From CAYWIT01 sp964458415 (GTDB lineage Bacteria > Pseudomonadota > Alphaproteobacteria > Micavibrionales > UBA2020): a stretch of 31,512 bases of DNA. The notes under the pieces are model-generated. The model made no database searches. It was not told where the DNA came from and was given only the letters and a program-made list of their open reading frames with translations. Every line of letters starts with the position of its first letter. Position 1 is the first letter of the stretch. This document shows, one piece after another, positions 22,658 to 29,289 of the stretch. The DNA is taken from contig CAYWIT010000026.1 in NCBI GenBank assembly GCA_964458415.1, forward strand, positions 1 through 31,512, read 5' to 3'. The position numbers and the translations under genes were made by a program.

Positions 22658-24394
22658 ATTCACGCATCTGAGGTACTGATCCATATCATCGGCGGTGTTT
22701 GCCTCCTGCTCTGGGGGGTGAATATGGTCAGTACTGGGTTGAATAGGGCCTTTGGCGCGCCGCTGCGGCGGTTTATTTCCCAGTCAACCAGCAACCGTTT
22801 CAAGTCGTGCGGGGCCGGCGTCATCGTTGCAACGGCGCTGCAGTCGAGCACGGCGACAAGCCTGATCGTCAGCTCTTTTGCCGCGCGCGGCATTATTACC
22901 ATTCCGGCAGCGATCGCGCTGATGCTGGGGGCGGATGTCGGGTCCACGCTGGCGACCCAGCTTATGTCTCTGGACCTGTCATGGCTGGTGCCGGTGATGC
23001 TGGCATCGGGGTATATTGTCAACAAGACGATGGAGCAAAGCCAGTATAAACATGTCGGCCGCGCCATGATCGGCATTGGTCTGGCGCTGCTCGCGCTCAA
23101 AACGATCACGGTCGTAGCCGAGCCGCTGAAGCATTCCGAAGCGCTGCAGACTTTGATTTTGCCCTTGGCGAAGGAGCCGATTCTGGCCGTTCTGGTTTCC
23201 ACGCTTTTGACGTGGCTGGTGCATTCCGGTCTGGGCATGGTCCTGCTTTATATGAGCTTTGTGATGTCCGGCACCATTCCCGTTATGCTGGGGCTTTATT
23301 TTGTGCTGGGAGCCAATATCGGGAGCGCGCTGGCGCCCGTTATCATGACCCTGCGGGATATTCCGGCCGGACGGCGCGTGCCTTTGGGCAATCTGGTGAT
23401 CAAGGTTTTGGGGGTTATCCTTGTTATGCCCTTTATGAAGACGCTGATCGTTCCGTTTTTCGATCTCTATCATGCGGATCCGGCCCGTTTGCTGGTGAAC
23501 TTCCATACGGCATTCAATCTTTTGATGGTTGTTGCTTTTTTGCCTTTTATCGGGCCGCTGACCCGGATCAGCGAGGTTATTCTGCCTGACCGTCCGCGGG
23601 AAGAAGATGAAAGCCTGCCGCATTATCTGGATCCGACGGCGATAACGACGCCCCCTGCGGCGCTGGCTTGTGCTGCGCGGGAAACGCTGCGGATCAGCGA
23701 TATCATCGAAAAAATGATGCATGGCACGCTGGAGGCTTTTCGGACGAACAATCCAAGGCTGGTGCAGGAAATTCGTGACAAGGAACGGATCGTCGATAGC
23801 CTTTATGAATCGGTCAAGATCTATCTGACGCGGATTTCCAGTCAGGCGCTGGACGCACAGGAAGGCGCCCGCTACATGCAGATTATGACGTTTTCAACCA
23901 ATCTGGAACATATCGGCGATATCATCGATAAAAACCTGATGGAGATGGCTTCGAAAAAAATCCGTAATCAGGATAATTTCTCGCGGCAGGGGTTTGCCGA
24001 GATCGCAACATTGCACAGCCATGTGATGCAAAATCTGTCCTTGGCGCAAAATGTCTTCATGACCGGTGATATCAAAATGGCGCGGCAGCTGTTTGAGGGC
24101 AAGGCGGCCATGCGTACGGAGGAAATGCAGGCGGCGGAAAGCCATTTCCGGCGTTTGAGCGAAGGGGTGGCGGAAACGATTGCGACATCCAGCCTTCATT
24201 TGGATATTCTGCGCGACCTGCGGCGCATCAACAGCTACGTTTCGCTGGTGGCTTATACGATTCTCGAGGAAGCCAAAGAGCTGAATCCGACCCGGCTCAA
24301 GCCGAGCCGGAAGGCAAAGCCGCGGAGCGGGGTTTCCCGTCCGCGTAAAGCGCCCGCAAAAAAGCGCCCTGTTGCTGAAAAAGAAGAAGGTTAA
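22658..24394 (+). CDS. Na/Pi-cotransporter II-related protein with C-terminal PhoU-like domain
   Basis: A 578-residue inner-membrane protein of the Na+/phosphate symporter family fused to a PhoU-like helical domain. Transport repeat 1 has QSSTATS (62-68) and GADVGST (91-97). Repeat 2 is diverged: HSGLGM at 189-194 replaces a second QSS/HSS motif, followed by GANIGSALAP. PhoU-like helices cover about 340-540, with FSTNLEHIGDIIDKNL at 412-427. A basic Pro/Lys tail ends the protein. The start is unusual: no ATG, GTG or TTG precedes the first TM helix. ATT at 22658, 7 nt after GGAG, gives a complete helix (VLIHIIGGVCLLLWG), whereas GTG at 22718 would cut it in half. Confidence 0.86.
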   Translation: MHASEVLIHIIGGVCLLLWGVNMVSTGLNRAFGAPLRRFISQSTSNRFKSCGAGVIVATALQSSTATSLIVSSFAARGIITIPAAIALMLGADVGSTLATQLMSLDLSWLVPVMLASGYIVNKTMEQSQYKHVGRAMIGIGLALLALKTITVVAEPLKHSEALQTLILPLAKEPILAVLVSTLLTWLVHSGLGMVLLYMSFVMSGTIPVMLGLYFVLGANIGSALAPVIMTLRDIPAGRRVPLGNLVIKVLGVILVMPFMKTLIVPFFDLYHADPARLLVNFHTAFNLLMVVAFLPFIGPLTRISEVILPDRPREEDESLPHYLDPTAITTPPAALACAARETLRISDIIEKMMHGTLEAFRTNNPRLVQEIRDKERIVDSLYESVKIYLTRISSQALDAQEGARYMQIMTFSTNLEHIGDIIDKNLMEMASKKIRNQDNFSRQGFAEIATLHSHVMQNLSLAQNVFMTGDIKMARQLFEGKAAMRTEEMQAAESHFRRLSEGVAETIATSSLHLDILRDLRRINSYVSLVAYTILEEAKELNPTRLKPSRKAKPRSGVSRPRKAPAKKRPVAEKEEG

Positions 24395-24439
24395 TTCCAG
24401 TTCTTAACAAAGTGTGAAGAGGCACCGGAAGAGCGTTAA

Positions 24440-24563
24440 CGGCTCTTTAACCGGTCATGCGGTATTCTGAAACTAGGAATTGATTTGTAACTTTGGTTTG
24501 TTGTTTTCATCTGTGCCTCCTCGTGACGTCTTCACCCCGCCCTGCTACAGGGCGGTTTTTTTT
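24440..24563 (+). ncRNA. possible small RNA ending at a strong terminator
   Basis: The 200-bp gap 24395-24594 holds no convincing ORF, yet its centre ends in a textbook terminator 32 nt before the next start codon. Just before the hairpin is CCTCCTC (24516-24522), an unpaired-looking anti-Shine-Dalgarno string of the type seen in loops of several alphaproteobacterial trans-acting RNAs. Upstream lies a hairpin with arms AAGAGC and GCTCTT around GTTAACG (about 24430-24450). I could not place a convincing promoter, so the 5' end is arbitrary. Alternatives are the 3' UTR of the transporter mRNA or an attenuator of the next gene. Confidence 0.35.
24537..24563 (+). terminator. strong intrinsic terminator
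   Basis: CCGCCCTG (24537-24544) pairs perfectly with CAGGGCGG (24548-24555) around CTA and is followed by eight T (24556-24563). It terminates either the Na/Pi transporter transcript or a small RNA. It must be bypassed, or a promoter must lie in the 31 nt that follow, for the next gene to be expressed. Confidence 0.88.
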
Positions 24564-24594
24564 GTTGCGTCCGGACGACGCAGGCGTAGACTTC

Positions 24595-25464
24595 ATGAAT
24601 ATGAGCCAAGTATCAGACAACCCGGCAGAGACTGTGCTGCTCTGCCATAGCCCGGAAAATAACCGCGCCGCGCCTTTGGTTGTGGATAGTCCGCATAGTG
24701 GTACGGCAATCCCGGCGGATTTTTCCTTTGATTGTCCGCGGGAGTGGATACTGGCGGCAGCCGACAGCCATGTTGCCGATCTTTTTTCTGCCGCGCCGTC
24801 TCTGGGCGCGCCGCTGCTGGAGGCGCTGTTCCCCCGGGCCTATATTGATGTCAATCGGGCGGTGGATGATATTGATCCGCATATTCTGGCGGGGGTCTGG
24901 CCGGGGCGGCTCAATCCGACGATCCGCTCGGATATGGGTTTCGGGCTGATCCGCCGTTTTTACAAAAGCGACAAGCCGGATCCGCTTTATAAAAGAAAAC
25001 TGGGTATTGCCGACGTGAAGCACCGGATCAATACATGCTATATCCCCTATCATGACAAGCTGGCGGGGCTTCTTGACAGCGTTCATGGACAGTTTGATGT
25101 AGTTTGTCACCTTAACGTGCATTCCATGCCTTCTGCCACAAGGGCGCGCGGCGCAGAGCTGGCCGATATCGTTCTGGGAGATCGTGATGGCGCGACCTGC
25201 CCCCGCGCGCTGACGGCTTTTGTTGCTGCGACGCTGGAAGGGATGGGGTATCGTGTCAGCGTTAACGACCCTTATAAGGGGGCGGAGATTATCCGGCGTC
25301 ACGCGGCTCCCGCAAGAAAGCGGAACAGTCTGCAAGTTGAAATCCGGCGCAATCTTTACATGGATGAAAGAACGCTGGAAAAAACAGAGGGATTTAAGAC
25401 TGTCCAACGGGACATGACGACGCTTATGGAGCATCTTGTTGATTTTATTAGTGAAAATAATTAA
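24595..25464 (+). CDS. N-formylglutamate amidohydrolase family protein
   Basis: A 289-residue cytosolic hydrolase of the N-formylglutamate amidohydrolase family, which releases formate from N-formyl-L-glutamate (last step of one histidine degradation route) or acts on related N-acyl amino acids. Family blocks in order: VDSPHSGTAIP (30-40), AADSHVADLF (55-64), YIDVNRAVDDID (83-94), HLNVHSMPS (172-180) and LQVEIRRNLYMDE (246-258). The His, Asp and Glu in these blocks are the expected metal and catalytic residues. No hut genes are nearby, so the substrate is uncertain. The start at 24595 (MNMSQ) is a choice between ATGs at 24595 and 24601; neither has a clear ribosome site. Upstream frame to 24493 crosses the terminator and was rejected. 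Confidence 0.85.
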   Translation: MNMSQVSDNPAETVLLCHSPENNRAAPLVVDSPHSGTAIPADFSFDCPREWILAAADSHVADLFSAAPSLGAPLLEALFPRAYIDVNRAVDDIDPHILAGVWPGRLNPTIRSDMGFGLIRRFYKSDKPDPLYKRKLGIADVKHRINTCYIPYHDKLAGLLDSVHGQFDVVCHLNVHSMPSATRARGAELADIVLGDRDGATCPRALTAFVAATLEGMGYRVSVNDPYKGAEIIRRHAAPARKRNSLQVEIRRNLYMDERTLEKTEGFKTVQRDMTTLMEHLVDFISENN

Positions 25465-25501
25465 CTCCGCAGCCCTGATAAATTTATTTAACATATTTCA
25501 A

Positions 25502-25530
25502 TTGACATAGCGTATGACGGGTGATAAAAA
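25502..25530 (+). promoter_or_regulatory. promoter of the HD-like protein gene
   Basis: TTGACA (25502-25507), a 17-nt spacer and TAAAAA (25525-25530), about 68 nt before the ATG at 25599. The ten bases TTGACATAGC are identical to those of the promoter at 17786. Confidence 0.5.
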
Positions 25531-25598
25531 TATCCAGTTTCTAACGGTGGCTGGCGTTGTCCGATATTGCCCCGAGAATGTGTGCAGGAGATTTAACG

Positions 25599-26870
25599 AT
25601 GGATTTTCGTGAGACAGGTTTGCCCTATGATCCGGTTGTCTACAAGGCCTTCATGACCTATATGCAAGCTGTCTCCGGTCTTGAAAAGACGGCCTACAGA
25701 CAAGAGCGGCATTTCTCATTACTCACGGCGCGCGTTCTGCATGAGGCGAAGATAAACGATCCTGAATTATTGTCGGCGGCGATCCTTGCGGCTCTGCCGC
25801 CGCAGACATGGGGCGAGATTCAGCGCCGGATGGGGCAAGGCGTTGCCGACTTGTTGCGCGAGGCGGAAAAGCAGCAACTCTCCGATTTTGAACATCTCAA
25901 GCATGCCAGTGACAAGATGAAGCTTCTGGCTTTGGCCAGCGGACTGGCTTCTTTCGAGGAGTTCAAGGGCCTGACCGAGAATTTCGATGCGGGCATGGGC
26001 GGTATTGAGCCCGGCGCAAAGGGCGGTGAAATACCGTTGCCGCTCTTTAATAATATTCCTGTTTTCCAGCGTATTCTGGGCGCGGTGACGCGCGGGACAT
26101 CAAGCCCGGAACTGGAAGATCTTTATGCTGAAAAGCTGGAGGAAGCCCGGCGCCTGCAGCAAGAGCAGATTGTAAAACTGCGGGAGATGGGCGGCGCGCT
26201 GCCGCCCGCCTTGCAGGAAGGCGCGATGATGAACTATCCGCCTTTTGAGAAAACCGGATTGATGAATCACAAAAAGGTCAGGGAGGCCTATGCGATTATC
26301 ACCAGCCACATGAACGTCCTGCCGCTTGATTTTCAGGCGGCGGTGCAGGTCGGACGGTTGCTCGGGGCGTCGCCGGAAACGCAGGATGCTGCGACGATCG
26401 CCGCCGCGTTGCTGGACATCAGCTTTCGCGATATTTCGAATGATGACAAGGATATGCTGCAGGGAAAGATGGACTGGGACGTAATGGAGATCATTTATGA
26501 CCGGAGCGTCTATGCGATCGGGTCTGCGCGCGACTTGCAAACGGCTTCGGTCGAATTCCGCCGGATTGCGCTGGCCAATGCTGTTGTCGTGACGGAAGAG
26601 GCGCTGCAGACGGGCCGTGATATCCTTGAGCTGATCCGGCTGGATCAACGGATGCCGCTGGAGGAAAAACAGGAGATGCTGGGGTCTATCAGAACAGTCA
26701 TGCTTTACAGTGCAGAGCTTTATCTTCCCCTGCGGGCGGAGGCGCCGGATCTGGAGCGGGCTTATGAGGAGGGCCTGGCAAGGCTGCGAAAGTTTGTCGA
26801 GAAAAATCCACCTCCGTCTGTGCCGCGCCCACCGTTTCCGCGCAAGCCCAAGGACGGGTTTAGCCCTTAA
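25599..26870 (+). CDS. protein with two degenerate RelA/SpoT-HD-like halves
   Basis: A 423-residue helical protein. Residues about 38-115 follow the pattern of the RelA/SpoT HD domain: LLTARVLHEAKINDPELLSA, then AAILAALPPQTWGEI, then RRMGQGVADLLREA and a later ASDKMKLLALAS. The His-Asp dyad expected in the LLHD position is replaced by ILAA. A second similar region (about 238-330) reads VGRLLGASPETQDAATIAAA, LLDISFRDIS, and also lacks the dyad. It is thus unlikely to hydrolyse ppGpp if related. The middle (130-220) is a charged helix and a Pro-containing linker. The tail is PPFPRKPKDGFSP. AGGAG lies 8 nt before the ATG at 25599; a TTG at 25557 was rejected. The resemblance is by eye and could mislead. 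Confidence 0.7.
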   Translation: MDFRETGLPYDPVVYKAFMTYMQAVSGLEKTAYRQERHFSLLTARVLHEAKINDPELLSAAILAALPPQTWGEIQRRMGQGVADLLREAEKQQLSDFEHLKHASDKMKLLALASGLASFEEFKGLTENFDAGMGGIEPGAKGGEIPLPLFNNIPVFQRILGAVTRGTSSPELEDLYAEKLEEARRLQQEQIVKLREMGGALPPALQEGAMMNYPPFEKTGLMNHKKVREAYAIITSHMNVLPLDFQAAVQVGRLLGASPETQDAATIAAALLDISFRDISNDDKDMLQGKMDWDVMEIIYDRSVYAIGSARDLQTASVEFRRIALANAVVVTEEALQTGRDILELIRLDQRMPLEEKQEMLGSIRTVMLYSAELYLPLRAEAPDLERAYEEGLARLRKFVEKNPPPSVPRPPFPRKPKDGFSP

Positions 26871-26881
26871 CCGGAATTATT

Positions 26882-27184
26882 TTAGAAATTGTCCGACAGG
26901 TAGCAGGGCGTGCAGCGCATCGGCTGCTGGTTTTCAAATTCGACCAGCATGATGACACCACGCTGGCGGGCGGTGTCGAGAATGCCCTGTCCGACGCCTT
27001 CAAAAACGGCGTAATGGTTTTCCGTTCCGGCCACGATGCGGCCATCTTGCACTGTAAACCAGAAGGGGCCTTCCTCCGGATTGTTATCAAGCGAAGGCTG
27101 GCGGAAAAAGAAGAAGGCCAGCGCGTTGCGTTCATTCCTGAAAACTTCGTATTCTGCAACGACTGGATTGATATCTGCGCTCAT
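26882..27184 (-). CDS. small hypothetical protein
   Basis: A 100-residue protein not recognised. It starts MSADINPVVAEYEVFRN and looks like a compact beta-rich domain: ALAFFFFRQ, GPFWFTVQDGRIVAG, HYAVFEGVGQG, VIMLVEFENQQ. A CxxC pair sits near the end (MRCTPCYL). No signal peptide. AGGGGTAGG precedes the ATG at 27184, 25 nt after the stop of a 59-codon gene, so the two are likely co-transcribed. It converges with the HD-like gene, with 11 nt between the stops. Confidence 0.65.
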   Translation of the reverse strand: MSADINPVVAEYEVFRNERNALAFFFFRQPSLDNNPEEGPFWFTVQDGRIVAGTENHYAVFEGVGQGILDTARQRGVIMLVEFENQQPMRCTPCYLSDNF

Positions 27185-27209
27185 AGCCTACCCCTGTTTT
27201 CTCTGTATT

Positions 27210-27389
27210 TCAGCGCGGCTCGACAAGGTGATCGCCGGCGCCGGTGCCTTTGGGCCTCTGCCCGGGGGCTGCTTCCAAAGCGTTATTTTGCTCCATGCGG
27301 GGGCCTGTCGCGACATAGGCCTGAAGAAGTTCACTGGCATCCTCGCCGCCGCGACGGCTGACCGCAACACTATTCAGCAGGTTGGACAT
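27210..27389 (-). CDS. 59-residue hypothetical protein, first gene of a two-gene unit
   Basis: A short ORF encoding MSNLLNSVAVSRRGGEDASE, then LLQAYVATGPRMEQNNALEA and a Gly/Pro-rich end (GDHLVEPR). It is hydrophilic and lacks a signal or membrane segment. Support comes from its context: AAGGAGG 7 nt before the ATG at 27389, a consensus TATAAT promoter just upstream, and the downstream gene 25 nt away in the same direction. A competing 60-codon frame (27188-27370) has no ribosome site. No function can be assigned. Confidence 0.62.
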   Translation of the reverse strand: MSNLLNSVAVSRRGGEDASELLQAYVATGPRMEQNNALEAAPGQRPKGTGAGDHLVEPR

Positions 27390-27417
27390 CGGAACACCTC
27401 CTTGTTCAGGTACTATG

Positions 27418-27447
27418 ATTATAGCCTACAATGCTATTAAACCCCAA
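27418..27447 (-). promoter_or_regulatory. promoter of the 59-residue gene
   Basis: On the minus strand, TTGGGG (27447-27442), an 18-nt spacer and a perfect TATAAT (27423-27418), about 29 nt before the ATG at 27389. The -35 is weak (three of six) but the -10 is full consensus. The remainder of the 27390-27494 gap shows nothing further. Confidence 0.6.
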
Positions 27448-27494
27448 GAAAGTTAATTTTCGGTTTACATATGTGCGGTGCGGAGGAATTAGGG

Positions 27495-28388
27495 TCAGGA
27501 GAACGGGCGGCAGGCCGACTTACCGGAGGCTTCGCAGGGGATGTGGCCGTTTTTCCCGCAGGCGGTGGCTTCTTCTACTAGCTTGCGCAGCTCCGCCTGA
27601 TGCCTGACGGACAGCATGGAGATGAAAACCGGGCGTCTGGTGTCGACGCTTTCGAGATAGTTTCTCCCGCCCGCAATCGCGCCGAATTCGCGCAGATGGC
27701 CAACGCTCATCAGCGGCGGCGCATTCTCCGCGCGCTTTCTGTCCTGCAGGGTATTGGCGCGCAGGCCTTGGCGGACGCGCTCGATCTGCTCGCGGGATTC
27801 CCGGAGGGCATCGGCATCGTAACTGTTTTTAAGGCCGTCATCCCCGAACCAGGCATGAAAGACGGCGTGCAACGCTTTGCCGCTTTCATCGGCGGCGGGG
27901 TCCGTTTCCAGTGCGACAAGGTAGGCCTTTGCAAGGCGGGGCTCCCTTGACTGGTAATTTTTCCATGCGGCGGGATCGACGGCGTGGCGGGCGAGTTCCC
28001 ACGCGACTTGCGCCTCATAGGCATAGGCATCCGCCTCGCTAAACCGCGTTATGATGAGGTTGTCGTGTATGTTCATCTTCCGGTGCATGGACAGGCCGCG
28101 ATTTCCCTGATCGACGTGACGTAGTTCGTGCGCCAGCGCCGCCGGGAGCTGTCGTTCCGGACAGGCGGGGGAAATATCGATAAAGCGAGAAGGCCTGTAG
28201 ACGGCGATGGCATCCGGCGGCACATCGGGGGTAATGCGGATATACAGGCTTTTTTCGCGGGCCATTTTGACAAGAGGTTCCCCAGCCGGGATCAGGCTGA
28301 GCTTCAAAAGAGCCTGTTCGACGCGCTCCTTGCGCTCCTCCTGAAGGGCGCTTTCCCGTTTTTCCAGCCAGCCGCTCAAAAACCCCAT
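27495..28388 (-). CDS. putative zincin-like metallopeptidase (DUF6782-like)
   Basis: A 297-residue protein. The active-site helix is ALAHELRHVDQGN (84-96), with HExxH as H87, E88 and H91. About 27 residues on, SEADAYAYEAQVAWEL (117-132) offers acidic residues (E118, E125) as the third zinc ligand. This layout fits the DUF6782 group of putative peptidases. No signal peptide, so the enzyme acts in the cytosol or is delivered by another route. The C-terminal third is helical, ending with cysteines and CRPFS. The start at 28388 (MGFLSGW) has GAGGG 5 nt upstream; an ATG at 28418 adds 10 residues and is less likely. It lies downstream of an ankyrin gene in the same direction. Peptidase activity is inferred only from the motif. 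Confidence 0.76.
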   Translation of the reverse strand: MGFLSGWLEKRESALQEERKERVEQALLKLSLIPAGEPLVKMAREKSLYIRITPDVPPDAIAVYRPSRFIDISPACPERQLPAALAHELRHVDQGNRGLSMHRKMNIHDNLIITRFSEADAYAYEAQVAWELARHAVDPAAWKNYQSREPRLAKAYLVALETDPAADESGKALHAVFHAWFGDDGLKNSYDADALRESREQIERVRQGLRANTLQDRKRAENAPPLMSVGHLREFGAIAGGRNYLESVDTRRPVFISMLSVRHQAELRKLVEEATACGKNGHIPCEASGKSACRPFS

Positions 28389-28453
28389 GGCGCCCTCTGT
28401 GAACAAAACACAGCGCATTTTAACATGGCCGTATTTTTATATCAATATGTAAA

Positions 28454-29170
28454 TCATAGCCGGAAGCCGGATGGGTTCTTTGGCGAGGAGGGCTTGGGGG
28501 CGGGGGGCGGCGGTTCCGGCGTCGTTTCTTTCCCCTCCAGACGGTCAAAGATGGTTATCAGTTTCCACCGCGTGTCGCTGGAAAGCTGCTCCCGCGCTAC
28601 GCGGTCAATCCGCGCACCCCGCGAGAGCAGAAGTTCCATCAGCCGGTAATCTTCCTTGGAGGCGGCATTGACAAGCGGCCTGCCTTTGGCTGCATTCGGA
28701 TCGGCCCCCAGATCCAGCGCGGCCTCCGCAGCGGGCCAGCTTCCATGCAAGACGGATTCACGCAAAACAAGATCATGAAGCGCGGATTTAAAGAAGGCAG
28801 AAAGCTCCACGCCCAGAGTTTCCAGCGTTTCTTTCGGGGTATGGGACCTTTCAACCAGAAGCATGGCCGGTCGCGCGACCAGATTGCTGATCCCGTCATC
28901 CATTTTGGTGCTGAGAATATCCGTCAGCGACCCATTGTTGCGCTTGAGCTCAAGGTAGCCTTTCACGAAGGCGCGCATCGGTTGCGGTCTTCCGGCGGTG
29001 AAGGCCTGCATGCAGCCTTGCAGAAGGGGAATTTTAATATCGTAAGAGGTATTGGCTTGGGCCAGATAATAAATGTCGTCTACGCGGTCGGAAAAGCCAG
29101 TGTCAAAAGTTATATCCTTGACCGACAGGGGGTGCGCCTTTTTTTTAAAAATACGATTTAAGAAGTCCAT
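28454..29170 (-). CDS. ankyrin-repeat protein with unique N-terminal half
   Basis: A 238-residue protein. The first 135 residues are helical and not recognised (MDFLNRIFKKKAHPLSVKD at the start). Residues about 136-200 hold two ankyrin repeats: ESVLHGSWPAAEAALDLGAD, then GRPLVNAASKEDYRLMELLL, SRGARID. A proline-rich linker (EPPPPAPKPSSPKNP) leads to the terminal SGFRL, nearly the same ending as protein C of the ankyrin operon (NRFRL). No strong ribosome site precedes the ATG at 29170. The metallopeptidase gene follows after 65 nt and may be co-transcribed. The nrdB terminator lies just upstream. Confidence 0.78.
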   Translation of the reverse strand: MDFLNRIFKKKAHPLSVKDITFDTGFSDRVDDIYYLAQANTSYDIKIPLLQGCMQAFTAGRPQPMRAFVKGYLELKRNNGSLTDILSTKMDDGISNLVARPAMLLVERSHTPKETLETLGVELSAFFKSALHDLVLRESVLHGSWPAAEAALDLGADPNAAKGRPLVNAASKEDYRLMELLLSRGARIDRVAREQLSSDTRWKLITIFDRLEGKETTPEPPPPAPKPSSPKNPSGFRL

Positions 29171-29230
29171 AAGGGGGCTCGTCCAGCGGCGTTATGTTCA
29201 CTATTAATTTGATTTATGAATAATACACAA

Positions 29231-29269
29231 GAAAAAGAGCCTGTCAACAGCGGGTTGGCAGGCTCTTTT
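29231..29269 (-). terminator. strong, bidirectional intrinsic terminator after nrdB
   Basis: A 17-bp stem with one G-T pair: arms 29231-29247 and 29253-29269 around a 5-nt loop. Each arm ends in AAAAA or TTTTT, so RNA from either strand would carry a U tract. It lies 20 nt past the nrdB stop and closes the nrd transcript. Confidence 0.92.
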
Positions 29270-29289
29270 TCTCTTTAAAATCAGGAAGA

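Noticed and set aside
22718..24394. GTG start for the Na/Pi transporter
   Set aside because: It would remove half of the first membrane helix and has no ribosome site at the right distance; ATT at 22658 fits better.
24613..25494. 293-codon minus-strand ORF
   Set aside because: Antisense to the amidohydrolase gene, whose family blocks are clear.
27188..27370. 60-codon minus-strand ORF
   Set aside because: Overlaps the 59-codon gene in another frame, but lacks a ribosome site; the other frame has AAGGAGG and a promoter at the right distance.
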